From Hymenopellis radicata (Eukaryota; Basidiomycota; Agaricomycetes; Agaricales; Physalacriaceae), in assembly GCA_015501595.1 (NCBI GenBank), contig JADNRX010000033.1:1-64000 (forward strand): DNA of 64,000 bases. The letters are read 5' to 3'. A program made the translations under genes and the position numbers. Under the pieces are notes generated by a model. That model was not told the DNA's origin. It saw nothing but the letters and a program-made list of their open reading frames with translations, and made no database searches. This document shows, one piece after another, positions 33,613 to 44,211 of the stretch. Numbering within the stretch: the stretch's first letter is position 1; each line of letters begins with the position of its first letter.

Positions 33613-34565
33613 TCATAGAATAACCCCCTGGCCGTTTGGGGTGAACTGGAAGTTATCTGTTGATAGTCCGAAATTTCCTGTAGGCAGTATTAACGAAGGT
33701 GTCTACAATATAGGTTCTCGCACCTAGTATACTATTGCCGAGGCCCTTGAGCTTCCCCAGCATCTCCGTAGTTTCTTTCTTTTGCGCTGCCTCAACTCTT
33801 GGTTGCAACTTATTGAGATTCCGCTTGATTTCAGAGCGCTGAGTAGAGTTTTCAGGCGAGAGTTTCAGTAGCGTGTTGTAATCTGCAGAGGTCAAAAGAA
33901 TTCGATGCCGTCCATGACGAATCACACCTTCTTGAGCGGAAGTGAGTGAAGTCCAGGTATCAAGCACTTCGTTGGAAGCTGCCCGTCGTTGAAGAGCTTT
34001 GATGTAATTGGGATCATCACGAAGTGCTACCACAAGACATTCATTGTAAGTAGAGGAAGAGAGTGAGTACTGACCTTCAGTACACGCTTCAACAGCGTGC
34101 GCATGCTCCCCCTGCCATGCTCGTTAGCGGAATAAAGCATATCTGGAAGGAGAACACCCGCTAGTTTAACGTAACAAGCTCCGATGTTGGCGTTCAGGAT
34201 AGCTCTCGCTTGTGAGCAAGCAGCGTCAGATCCATTTGCCTCGGAATCCGATTCATCTGACAATTCTTGAGCTGGAGACTCATCCTCGCTCTCCGGGTCC
34301 TTTGTGTCTTCTTTGGTGATTGGCTTCTTGACATCCTTTCGTTTCGGTAATTGACCACGGCCAGACTGATAGGCCACGAGAGCCTCGCTCCATCGAGATG
34401 CGCGGAAATGGTCGTTTCCTTCGAGCTTCAGCTCGTCGGCACGGCGTAAACACGCCTTGATCAATAATGAGTCAAATATCAGTCCATGAATCCAGCGAAA
34501 AATCGTACTTCGACGTCTGTGCGCGCAGACTCACCGTCTACATGTTCGCTTGAAGAGGCAGACAT
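33613..34565 (-). CDS. TPR protein, TTC1/Tpr1-like
   Basis: Small tetratricopeptide-repeat protein resembling TTC1, an Hsp90/Hsp70 co-chaperone-type adaptor. The start exon MSASSSEHVD is followed by ACLRRADELKLEGNDHFRAS, WSEALVAYQSG, and an acidic low-complexity insert (KDPESEDESPAQELSDESDSE). Further repeats are ILNANIGACYVKL, HAHAVEACTEALRDDPNYIKALQRRA, and DYNTLLKLSPEN. A C-terminal helix (RVEAAQKKETTEMLGKLKGLGNSILG) joins to NFGLSTDNFQFTP, the TTC1 C-terminal signature. In the sequence as given, the frame then reads NGQGVIL and stops at 33613. One additional G in the run of five near 33626 would instead read into GGYSMNFAR, which resembles the usual family end. The first splice junction is not firmly placed. 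Confidence 0.8.
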
Positions 34566-35863
34566 CGTTTCTGATCGTCGATCAAGTTGCTTTATGACGT
34601 CGTGCAAGCTCAACGTTCAACGTTCAACCTACCACTAAGTAGGCGAATTCGAAAACGAGTTACTCTTTCTCGTTTACTCAGAAATAGTCTGGGATCCAGT
34701 TGCTCTGGGCCAGCTGCTTATGATGAACTTGGTTTTGGTCCTTGATCTACGCCTGCTACCGCTTGTCAAGGAAGTCAATAGGTGAGATACTCACGTCTTT
34801 CTCTCACGTCTTTCTGCTGTGTGATCCTGATGTCCTATAAGATGCCAGCCGGTCTGGCATTGATGGCAGACACGACGAGTAGGAAAGCCATGTCGGATCC
34901 CGAAATGACCGACATCGAACCAACTACATTCAATGCTTTCATGGCTTCTTATACTGTTATACTCAGATATGGCTGAGAAACTTGTGGGCTACCAATCCCT
35001 CGTGCACTGATTGATGTTCTCCTGGTCTATACGCGGATTGTTATCACGGCGTATTCAACTTGATACTCACCTTCTTGGGCATAGGATCCGCAGCGTCGAA
35101 TCTGATAGGCCTCTGTTTCTAGGCTTTCAACCTCTCCGAACCTTCCAAGTGTTTATACGAGGGACATTGATATCTTTATTGGTTGACGAGAAATGATGGC
35201 TTTTCTCCCACCAACTCTGTTATCGTCTCGGTTGACTTGAATCTTGCCGGTCTTGTTCTCCTTGTTGTCCCTTGTTCCGTTCGAACCCGTTCGATGCGCT
35301 TTTCCGAGGCTTCATTGCTCTGCCCATACTCTTGCATCCATTATACGGCGTCTCATTGTCTGAGCTACATTGATTATACACGGATGAAGACGAGCATAGC
35401 ATTAAGTGGGGATATATCATATATATATATCGTGTGTCTTGTTCTTCATGAGGACACAGATGCCAAGAGCTAGGCTTGATGGGGGCGCGTGTCATGATCG
35501 TTGCCACGGTCGGCCCATCCACCTGGAATCCTGTGTACAGCGCAGTGAAAGAACAAGGATATGGAGATCAATACTATCGAACATCAGATTGAATCCAGGT
35601 ACTGTAGGTCTCAGCCTGGTCTCAGTCGGCGGGGGAACGCGATCATGAAGGCGGGTCGACGGAATGGTTGCTAAGGAGCTGGGAATTAAAACCAAACAGA
35701 TTTTGCAATCAATCACTTTTAGCAGCTAGTCTGTATCTTTTTGTTTCTTTCTTCTCTTTCAGGGCGAGAACGTTGGTTTTGTCCTCTCCCTCCTTCGCCT
35801 GTGCAATTACCAGATTACACTGGTGCTGGTCGCCTTTTTGCAGAATCCCTAACGCTCTTTACA
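34566..35863. other. 1.3-kb region with no supported gene
   Basis: Short frames on both strands, no family recognised. The - strand has several donor/acceptor-like pairs (for example GTGAGTATC near 35075 and 34800) with short open pieces between, so a degraded or unannotated gene is possible. A small direct repeat TCACGTCTTTC occurs twice at about 34793-34814. The last 150 bp likely hold the promoter and CT-rich leader of the next gene. Confidence 0.35.
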
Positions 35864-37070
35864 ATGGCCATCGCTATCCCCGTCCCACAAATATCCATTT
35901 CACCTGCCCCGCCGCAGGAGTCGCTCGACGAACCTTTTTCTCCGTTCCCATGGGCTACTCCCGATGCCGACGATAGCTTCAGACCGAAGCATCTGACCCC
36001 ACCACCCGCTACTGCCAAGTTTGTCAGGCAGCTGTCGCCTCTGCGGCCTGCGGATGCGCCAGGCAAGGGCAAAGGCCTTGAGCCAGAGCGTTTCGAGGCC
36101 TTGTTGAAGGCCTCAAGGGAGAGAAATGCCATGGTCGGCGCGAAGCGCACCGACCTTCGCAAGGAGGTAGCTCTTAAGGCGCACAAGAGCAAGCAAGGTG
36201 TGCCACATTTTCTGCTCATTTTTTCATTCTCGCCTTAATGTGGCTGCAGTGGAACGTCGCGCACTTTTCTTGTCCAAATTTGCCGCTCCTCCATCGCCGA
36301 CCGCGACAACCTTACCCAAGACGCCGCCCGAATCCCCAGCCATCTTCCATTACACACTTCCTTCCCCGGGACTCGTGTCGCCACTCGCACTTTTCGATTC
36401 TCTTAATAGTGATAAATCAGGGTCTGGTCCTCTGTCCTATCCCCGAGAACCATGGGTCGAGCAGGTTGATTTCCGTATGCCCAGCCCGCCCAAGAACAGC
36501 GACATCCCTCCGGCCAGGGCTACTACTGTACACGAGCCAAAACCACCAAAGTCCCTTCCTTCTCTTGACCAAATCTCTGCGCGCCTCCAGAGCCAAGGTC
36601 ATCCCACGATTCAGTTCCTAGACTCTGCACCCCGCAGCAATCGACTGCCTGCATTCCTGACGCAGGCACATGCTCCCGTTGCGAATGAACGGCCCACGTT
36701 GTCCGTGGGTCGCCTTCAACTTCCCATCAATTCAAAGCGCGCTTCACTTCCTGTTCAATCGTCCGCTCCTTTACCCAAGTCGCCCAATCTTTCGGTTGGT
36801 CCTGTAATCCAAGTAACGACCATTCGGGTACCGCGTACCAGGAGAATGTCTTCGCTTGATTTATCGGAGAGCAATCTGATGGCCTTGAACTCGCGTGAGA
36901 AGACTGCGAAAGACATGCTTTCTACTCTTCGTAGACGCATCCCCATCGAGGAGGAACCCCCCGTGGATGACCGCAAATGGCGACGCCACAGCGCACCTGC
37001 AGATCTTTCCCCTGGAAAGCCTAGGTCAGGTTTCGAGCATCCTGTTCTGTTGCTTCCGGGAGGCTTCTGA
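35864..37070 (+). CDS. Conserved-looking protein of unknown function
   Basis: Two exons, 35864-36197 and 36250-37070, joined over a 52-nt GT-AG intron that links AHKSKQ to VERRALFLSKFAAPPSP. The start was placed at MAIAIPVPQIS, which has an ACA-ATG context and follows a CT-rich leader; an in-frame upstream Met at 35741 is possible. The protein is about 385 residues. It has a charged helical part (EPERFEALLKASRERNAMVGAKRTDLRKEVALKAHKSKQ) and long Ser/Pro-rich stretches. A C-terminal basic/Ser motif (RVPRTRRMSSLDLSESNLMA, RRRIPIEEE, KWRRHSAPADLSPG) could hold phosphorylation or 14-3-3 sites. Family not recognised; probably a fungal-specific, mostly disordered protein. Confidence 0.7.
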
Positions 37071-37588
37071 GCAAGCACGTTAAACATTGTATTTGTTCCC
37101 TAATCACGCCTCTCACGCCGTTCCATACTTAATTGGCGATTAAAGAAAGCAAAGAGCAGTCACGTTTTTCGTTCGTTTCCAGTGTATTGTATGATTAGTT
37201 GGATGATTGGCTTTCGGTTTATATATTTCACATTCTCTTGTCTCATAATTTGGACTGCAGCAGAGCTGTTGGCGTCTATCACATTCTCTTAATGGGCATC
37301 ACCTCCTAGTATATTTAGTACGTAGCGTTTTTGTCCTCACTTTGTTATATACATACTGTCCGCATTGCACAATAGAATTTGAGTTTGCTATGTCGTTTTA
37401 CATCCAAGTATATTGTACGAGCCTTTTGAGATAAATCTTCTGTACATGTACACGCCAAAAATACAAATAGTTGGTTGCAATACAACGCCGTGTTACAGTT
37501 GGGCTAAGGAAGCCTGGCTGTGTAGAAATGCTGCTCTTGAGGGGGAGTATCTGGAGTTGGCGGTCTACCGCGTATTCGAGATAGAACC
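37071..37588. other. Convergent 3' UTR spacer
   Basis: AT-rich region between two convergent stops; no coding signal. It likely holds both 3' UTRs. Confidence 0.45.
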
Positions 37589-39391
37589 TCAAGCCGCCGT
37601 CCTTGCAGCCGTCGTCAGCGAACTCGCTCCACGCGGGACGAAAGGAGACATACTATAATCAAGCAATAAATTCTCGTCAGGTTTTTCTTCATCCGAATCT
37701 GCGAGGGGATCCGAGTTGAGTGCCATATGCAAAGCTTCTGTGCAAGCCTGTCATGCCGAATCTAGACCAGATATAACCCGAACGACATACGCTGTACAAT
37801 GGACCGGCTCTCCTCGTGTTCGCGTCGAAACGACGAACTTGACGCTGGAGGCATCATGTGAGAACGCGAGAGCATCGGATGTGTGTGGTGGCGTTGGTGC
37901 TGGGAATTGCTAGGTTGAGGAGGAGGGCGATGGCGAAGATACTGCAGATTTTGAGTGGGTTGAGGTTGATCGGTATGGTGGCGACGATGATGGCGTTGTA
38001 GGTCGGGAGGTACAAGCGGTGTATCTGTTTGAGAACAATCAGCATCAACCAGGTTCGGAGATGCCGTAGATTTACCGCTTCTGTCACTTGCATCTCTAGA
38101 AGGTGTCTGTTCTCGACCGGGAACGTAAAACATGAACGGTGCATCATCTCTAGCCGCATCTACACCTCTTCGCGGTCCTGCAGATGAGGATGGTTCTGCC
38201 GCGGCTGTCAATTGTCACGCATTGAAATAAAAAATGTAGTTTTACCCGGTACGAAGTGAGGTGCGGCGGGTTTCGCCTTCTTGTCATTCTCCATGGACGA
38301 TACCAATTTGTGAAGGAATATGTTGCGCTGGTTAGACATCATGTTTCCCCATATAATTTCGTCCTCGGTGTCCACGTTTTCTCTAGCAGCCTCCCTTGCA
38401 CTGAGTGGCCGAATGTAGGGTGCCATGTTGGTACGCTCCCGCGAGTAGTCATCGTCAAAAGGATTAGGTCCAGTAGGGGATTCCAGATAGTGATAGATGA
38501 ACCAAAGGAAGGCCTGAGCACGATCTGCAGATGCCAAAGGTTTCGGAAGAAAGAAATCTAAGAAGTTGATTGAACCGTCAAAATGAGTTCTTGCCAAGGG
38601 CTTGAGGAGCAATTGGTAAGCATGAGAAATGGCTCGATGGACGAGAAATCGTACAGCGGCGTGATTTGACAGCACAAAAATCAAGTTTACGACACTGGTT
38701 GGGGGTCGCTTCCCTTCGGTCTATGTTTCATAATCGATGTCACCGCACGGAAGACGAAAAGACCGATGAACGTACGAGTTTGGAGAGGATTTCGTCCGGG
38801 CTAGAGGGCGGCAAGGTTTTCAGCTCCGAAGGAAGGAGGGCTGCTTTGAGACAGTTCTTGATTCGAGGAGCGTCCTGAGCGTTCCCATCCGTTTTCTGGA
38901 GGGACGGAACGGGATGGTATGTGCGTAACGCCGTTTTCATCTCTGGAAAGACTGTGCAAGCGGAAATTAGCCCAAACCGTCGGAAAGAAGCCGAAAGTCT
39001 TACAAGCCATCGTTGTGTTGATCCTCCCAACATTGGTGAGAAGACAGATCTTGGCAAACTCCAGCGCGAACGCGGGGGTCTCGACCATTTTCTCTTTAAG
39101 AACTTTGGAGCATTTACTGGAGTTGTAGAGAGCGTTGACGTAGAGATCGCGGAAAGTGAGTTTGATTGACTTTCCGGGTGTGTGGGGCGTGAAGACCGCT
39201 TTGCTATCAGAGAAAATATGGTTGAGGAGATCGTATTGGACGTCCTCGCGCGTGAGAGATTCCGCGTCATTACGTTTAATAGGTAGGGCTTTCCTACTGA
39301 GGTAACCAACGCTAGAGGAAGCGAATGAGATGGCGTGAGCGTTGGAGGACAAGAACCGACGCACGGAGGGACGGAGTCGGCAGTGGACCAT
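37589..39391 (-). CDS. INO80 complex subunit Ies1 homologue, copy A
   Basis: Homologue of fungal Ies1, a subunit of the INO80 chromatin remodeller. Conserved blocks: KRNDAESLTREDVQYDLLNHIF, LTFRDLYVNALYNSSKCSKVLKE, AKICLLTNVGRINTTMA, MKTALRTYHPVPSLQ, DAPRIKNCLKAALLP, IFVLSNHAAVRFL, INFLDFFLPKPL-SADRAQAFLWFIYHYLE, NPFDDD, and ENVDTEDEIIWGNMMSNQRNIFLHKLV. A His/Pro-rich low-complexity part follows. The final exon, after an intron in RSIVQ, gives ALNSDPLADSDEEKPDENLLLDYS and stops at 37589. The same arrangement recurs in copy B at 49569-51669 on the other strand. The start is uncertain: MVHCRLRPSV (39391) is the nearest in-frame Met, but copy B starts a few residues before the RKPLPI motif shared by both. 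Confidence 0.75.
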
Positions 39392-39872
39392 GTCGCAGTG
39401 GTGGGCGCGGACGTGGACGCCATGAAGAAAGAACGGACACTCTATATGACACGAGGCAGGAAGCCACACGCGGCAGATGCAGTACAGAAAGTTTGTCGCC
39501 GCGCAAGATGAAAGCCGGGAGCAGGAAGCCTCACGTGTATGAAAACGAAAGAGATGCGCAGCTTTGAGAGCTTTGTCGTAACGAATGGAATACAATACTA
39601 TACTGGGGCAAACCCAGGTTGGTAGATGCGGGAAGGAAAGCGACGGATCGAGGAGGTGCTCGAAGGGCAGTACTAGGACATGTCACCTGCGAACATGCAT
39701 GCGCGGAGTAGCAGGGAAGGGCGTAGCCTGATAGTTGATAGTAGACATACCAAGATTTCAGATTTCAGCCATTTTCGGTCCTCGGATGGCCCTGAAATAT
39801 GGCCCTAATGGGTAAAACGGAGGCAAAAGCGGTTGGCCGAAAATGATCGGCCAAACTTGCACAACCACCACC
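39392..39872. promoter_or_regulatory. Divergent promoter region, Ies1 copy A and TIM8
   Basis: About 480 bp between outward-facing starts. No coding potential recognised; holds both promoters. Confidence 0.45.
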
Positions 39873-40329
39873 ATGGATGATTTCGACCCATCAACTCGGC
39901 GGGAAATGGAGACATTCCTTGCCCGCGAACAGGCCAACGCCAAGCTACAACATACCATACAGACTCTGACGACAACTTGTATGTTTTACTTCAAAAAAGA
40001 CTGTCGATTACTGACAGTATTTCTTTAGGCTGGGATAAGTTGAGTGGTTTATACATCTGGTGGTGCTCACTCTAACCAGCTGTTACTCGAAAGATGTGTC
40101 ACCTCAACTCCCTCAAACAAGTTCTCCAGTGCAGAGGCGTCTTGCTTGACGGCAAGTTTCTTTCTTCCTTCGCCGTAAGCGCTACTCAAGTAGAATTTTA
40201 GAATTGCGTCGACAGGTGGGCAATACATTATGATTGTTTCCCCGAAGTTGACCTTTAGCTTTGGAAAGGTTCATGGATACCAGCATGTTTCTCATCAAGT
40301 CCCTCTCAGAGAAACAGAGATCACATTAA
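39873..40329 (+). CDS. TIM8: Small TIM chaperone Tim8
   Basis: Intermembrane-space chaperone that pairs with Tim13 to carry hydrophobic precursors to the TIM22/TIM23 translocases. Five exons: 39873-39978, 40029-40038, 40094-40151, 40202-40215 and 40269-40329. Exons 2 and 4 are microexons of 10 and 14 nt. Spliced, they give an 82-residue protein beginning MDDFDPSTRREMETFL, with the twin CX3C motif formed only after splicing: CWDKC and CLTNC. It ends CVDRFMDTSMFLIKSLSEK and stops TAA at 40327-40329. Intron 3 (40152-40201) uses a GC donor with the optimal GCAAGT sequence; GT alternatives destroy the CLTNC motif. Length, motif and C-terminal DRFMDTS all fit Tim8. An in-frame Met 10 codons upstream (39843) is less likely. 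Confidence 0.92.
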
Positions 40330-40390
40330 AAGATCGACTCGCACACAAACCGTACATCTACTACAAAGCACCACCCGTGAAATACACGTA

Positions 40391-41995
40391 TTATTTACCG
40401 CGCACGCCATGCCTCCATGCGTATCCAACAGCCGCCGGAAGGAAGAAGCAAAATGCATCAAGAAATTCCCTCTTTCTCCGCAGTCGCAGAGGTATCTCCA
40501 CCGGCGCGCCCTTGAAGGTCTGCGTTTCGTAAAACTTATCTATCAGACGATCTTTATCCTCCCAAAGCCCTCTCAACCAGCTGTCAAACTGTGCCTTCTC
40601 TACCTCCGGGATATCGACCTCAACCGTGTGTTTGTCTGACTGATTGGGGAGTGTCGAGGATCTACTACTGGAGAGATCGCCAATGGGAACGTCTCGGGCC
40701 ACATCGAACATTCTCAAGTGCAGGTGGATCAGTGGTGGCGCCACCCCGTCAAAGAAGACGGAGCGTAACGTATAATAGTCCTGCCCATAATGCAGAGGTG
40801 GGATACCTGCGTGTCTCTTTAGAGTTTAGCTCTCAAGGCAGTGTTTATACACACCTGGATAAAGAACGGTAACATCGATGAGCCGAAGATCAGGAATGCG
40901 AGCCGCGAGGGATCGTAGGCTGTAATGGAGGCCGGTCGATCTCGGCAACAACGTATGCGTTAAATCAGACTGTGTAAAGTCAGCGGTCCTAGTCCTTTTA
41001 CCAGCACGCGAATGACTTACAATACCCATCTTATCAGCAAACTTGCGACTGACTGGTCTCGTGTCCTTGCTGACGAGAGTTCCTTCAGGATAAAGAATGA
41101 ACGCGAATGGAGTGTCTTCTCGTTCGGCGGCGGACGCGAGTGATGAGAGACTAGAGTCCAATTCTACACGATCTGAAGCCCAAGATCTCGCAAGGAATAT
41201 GAAGTTGAAGAACTGCATCCCCTGATACTGGAGTTAACGCGCGCTTCTTGAAATTATGAGTAGCGCAACCTACCCAGCCTACGATGGGCACCCATCTAGG
41301 ACGATTCAATACGAAAATGAGGTAAGACGCATTGTGAACATACCGGAGACTCTTCTTCAAAGTTATGTACACGTGTCGATGGACACCAGGTCCTATGAAG
41401 TACAACAAACACCATTGATACAACCAGTCTAAATAGATCTGTTCACGATGTTAGAATGGCGCGCGCGAAAGATGATTGTAGCATACCTGGTGATTCGCTA
41501 TCATAACAAACTTGGTCGGTAGATTCAAGGACACGACACCCCCTCTCTCATTCCTCACAACTATGTTCTCGATATCCTCTAAATTCATGGACCGTAAATT
41601 AAGCGACACGCTTAGTTTGGTGGTGTGAACTCACCTTGGCTAAAACGGCCCTTTCCTTCCGTCTCGAAGGTCACAGATAAAGAGGTCGGGGAAAACCATT
41701 GGCATATGAGAATCAAGAGGCATCCAAAGGCACCCTTGGTATAACGGATACCATCATTGTAGAGCGATCTTGACCAGTCGACATTGAGCAGCCTAAGAGG
41801 AAGAAGAAACACAAGTTGGAAACCATTAACCATTAAACATCTGTCCGGACTTTAGGGTACATGCTACAGCTTGACCGAACAAGTAGCTCACCCGAAATTG
41901 AAAACAAAGAAGAATAATATGGCATAGATGAGCTGAGTCCATCGCTGACGGCCTCTCTGGGCAATGGGAATGGTATGCGGCGCTGCAACGGTCAT
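40391..41995 (-). CDS. PlsC-family lysophospholipid acyltransferase
   Basis: 1-acyl-glycerophosphate O-acyltransferase-like protein of the LCLAT1/AGPAT and yeast Cst26 type, which transfers acyl chains to lysophospholipids at ER membranes. The first exon (MTVAAPHTIPIAQRGRQRWTQLI) leads into a hydrophobic segment AILFFFVFNFG. Motif I is VMIANHQIYLDW with catalytic His and Asp. GPGVHRHVYITLKKSLRYVPVIGWGMQFFNFIFLAR covers motif II. Motif III is FAFILYPEGTLVSKDTRP. The C-terminal part contains LRLIDVTVLYPG, HLHLRMFDV, and FDSWLRGLWEDKDRLIDKFYETQTF, ending in a second hydrophobic segment (FCFFLPAAVGYAW). At least five short introns. It is convergent with TIM8, leaving 61 bp between stops. Confidence 0.88.
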
Positions 41996-42720
41996 GGAAG
42001 TAAGGTACTACTACACAGCACGCCAATGCTGAGCGGTGGAAGGAACCCCTGCGTGCCTCCTTGCATGTGTTTTGCGTGTGAGTTATAACGTACGCGATCA
42101 GTTTCAGCTCGTCGTTTCTGGTGCTGACAGAGTCACCCAACAGTACCACGCAAATGGATGGATGTAACTGATAGCTTCAAGAGCGAATGTGATATGCATT
42201 GTTGAACTAAATCTCAGCATTAAGTGTGCGCATACATTCGTGATGATCAGTAGAGATTCATCATGAATTGACATACAGCAGAAGTAGCAAACGGGAGAAT
42301 AAGAATGAACGCCCCTCAAAGGAAACATGTCTACCCGCAGGCTCCGGAAGGATCGTCAAAACAGCTCGAATTATTCGCGGTCAGCTCCATATATGGCCCA
42401 TTACACAAGCACTGCAGCTAGCTAAGACTCAGAGAAAGTGGATTGTGAGAAGGCTGTCAGGGGCCGCCGCGACAACTAGGGCGAAGTAATCTGAAAGTAC
42501 CCATGGCCGGAACGTTACAGACCATTCAAGCTTCAAGTATCATGTCCACATCAATGTGATACCTTTGTAGGACAGCTTTGAAGTCGTATTGAGATGGGAG
42601 GAGATAAGCAGATGGAACGAGCTGGCTCAGAAAGCCGATTTGATGGCCGGGGCGTAGACAAGAAAGTGGTCCACGTGGTTAACATGACATTAGCAGACGC
42701 TACAACGAGGTGCGTTCACG
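41996..42720. other. Intergenic, no gene seen
   Basis: Between the acyltransferase start and the F-box/LRR gene. Short frames only, no domain. Presumed promoters of both divergent genes. Confidence 0.45.
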
Positions 42721-42739
42721 CTCTCTCTCTCTCTCTCTC
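42721..42739 (+). repeat. (CT)9 microsatellite in leader
   Basis: Uninterrupted CT dinucleotide run 30 bp upstream of the F-box/LRR start. It could be a promoter pyrimidine tract or a slippage-prone repeat. Confidence 0.7.
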
Positions 42740-42768
42740 CGAGACAGTGTATCAATCATTTACAGGTC

Positions 42769-43872
42769 ATGCAGGACCATTGTTCCGGCAGTCACCCTCT
42801 CTTTGTGGCGGATCTGATTCCACTTGTCCTAGAGCTCGGCTATTGGTGGCCCCGCGAGCTCTCCTCGCTTGCTACTGTCTCTTCCTGCTGGCTCTACTAC
42901 GTCAGACGGGAATTGTACGCGAATCCGACACTATCTTCATACACATCCTGCTCTCTTTTCGCCGCAACTTTCCGGCGCAATGAATCTCTTTGCGCGCTTG
43001 TCAAGGGAATCCACCTTTGTCCGATACGTATTCCCACAGACCGTAGCCGAGCATTGGCGAAGGGCATGTCGGATATTCGATATGTCTTAGGCGTATTGGA
43101 TGGCCTAACGCGGGTCACCTTAGGAGGTGATTTAGCTTCCGGCGCGCACAGATTCTTGAACTGCCTGTCGAATCCAGAGCAGGTGCACTACCTTCATATA
43201 AACGGCTTCCCAAATAGCGAATCTATGGCTGCGGATTCTTCTTTAGAATGGGACGAAACCCTTGGCCACAAATTATCGTCCTTACGCGAGCTCAAACTTG
43301 CTCATCTCGAGCTTGACATAGTCCCGTCCGGACAGCTTCCTTTGTTACAGGTTGCAGACCTCACTCTAGATCATGTTTCCCTTACGCAAGGCTCTCTCGT
43401 GGACATGTTCTCGACTCTTTCGTTAAAGACGCTTTCTGTCACTTCTGATGGACTCGACAACGAAGTCGATGAGCAGCTCCAGCTTCTGTTGGAGTCATCC
43501 GAGGTCGAAGAGTTGCGCTACGAGGTTGAGTGGGACAAGGCACGCGAGCTGGCGTTTATGCCTCCTCACGGGGTGGTCAGCTCGCTATGGCAGCTCAGTC
43601 TTGTCGGCACCCATATGTGTCCCATCGTGTTGGAGGCCATTGGCCAGTGCTTTCCTTCGTTACGCGATCTTTTCATTTCGGGGAGGGGAGCTCACATAAC
43701 GCCGGAGGAATGGGATACCATACTGAGGTCGACCATGCTGCCATGTTTGCAGAAGCTGGTCATTCCTGATGGAACCTCTCAGCCTTACAGAAAGTGGGAC
43801 TCGGTGGAGGAATCAATTCTAGTTCGGCAGAGTGCATGCCGAAATCTTTGTCTTTCATTTTCATCGCTTTGA
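42769..43872 (+). CDS. F-box-like leucine-rich-repeat protein
   Basis: Intronless 367-codon frame of the type very common in agaricomycete genomes. The N-terminal segment LFVADLIPLVLELGYWWPRELSSLATVSSCWLYYVRRELYANPTL has the layout of a degenerate F-box (hydrophobic LP..V/L pattern, then an exposed Trp). Imperfect leucine-rich repeats follow (LRELKLAHLELDIVP, LQVADLTLDHVSLTQ, LKTLSVTSDGLDNEV, VEELRYEVEWD, LWQLSLVGTHMCP, LRDLFISGRGAHITPEEW, LQKLVIPDGT). A role as a ubiquitin-ligase substrate adaptor is inferred from this layout. The start at 42769 is the first in-frame Met after the CT repeat. Confidence 0.75.
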   Translation: MQDHCSGSHPLFVADLIPLVLELGYWWPRELSSLATVSSCWLYYVRRELYANPTLSSYTSCSLFAATFRRNESLCALVKGIHLCPIRIPTDRSRALAKGMSDIRYVLGVLDGLTRVTLGGDLASGAHRFLNCLSNPEQVHYLHINGFPNSESMAADSSLEWDETLGHKLSSLRELKLAHLELDIVPSGQLPLLQVADLTLDHVSLTQGSLVDMFSTLSLKTLSVTSDGLDNEVDEQLQLLLESSEVEELRYEVEWDKARELAFMPPHGVVSSLWQLSLVGTHMCPIVLEAIGQCFPSLRDLFISGRGAHITPEEWDTILRSTMLPCLQKLVIPDGTSQPYRKWDSVEESILVRQSACRNLCLSFSSL

Positions 43873-44211
43873 ACTTTGTTGCCATTACCCACAGATATAT
43901 CCCATGTACTGTAGTCTGTATATTCTGTACTATGTAGTAATACCATGATCTCCAGGTCGGAGCCTGGCGGTCGAGATAGCGTGCAGCCTGCCGGTTCCGG
44001 GATATGGGGACTGATTTGGAAAGGAGCAGAAACAGCCCTGACAAGTGAATGTTCTTTGCCTTGTCTTTGCCTTCCCCGACGCTGAGGGCTCGCTCGCCAA
44101 TCCTCTCGTTTACCCTGTTTGTTGCGTCTCTGCGAGCGCAAATACTTGTCTGCGGCTGGTTCCACCCCACTCGCTGTGCCACTCCTTTCATCAGCATTAA
44201 CCCCCGCCCAC
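43873..44211. other. Spacer between F-box/LRR gene and hydrolase gene
   Basis: Long - strand frames here (43760-44320, 43785-44219) are antisense to real exons or leader sequence and carry no domain. Likely 3' UTR followed by promoter and leader. Confidence 0.45.
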
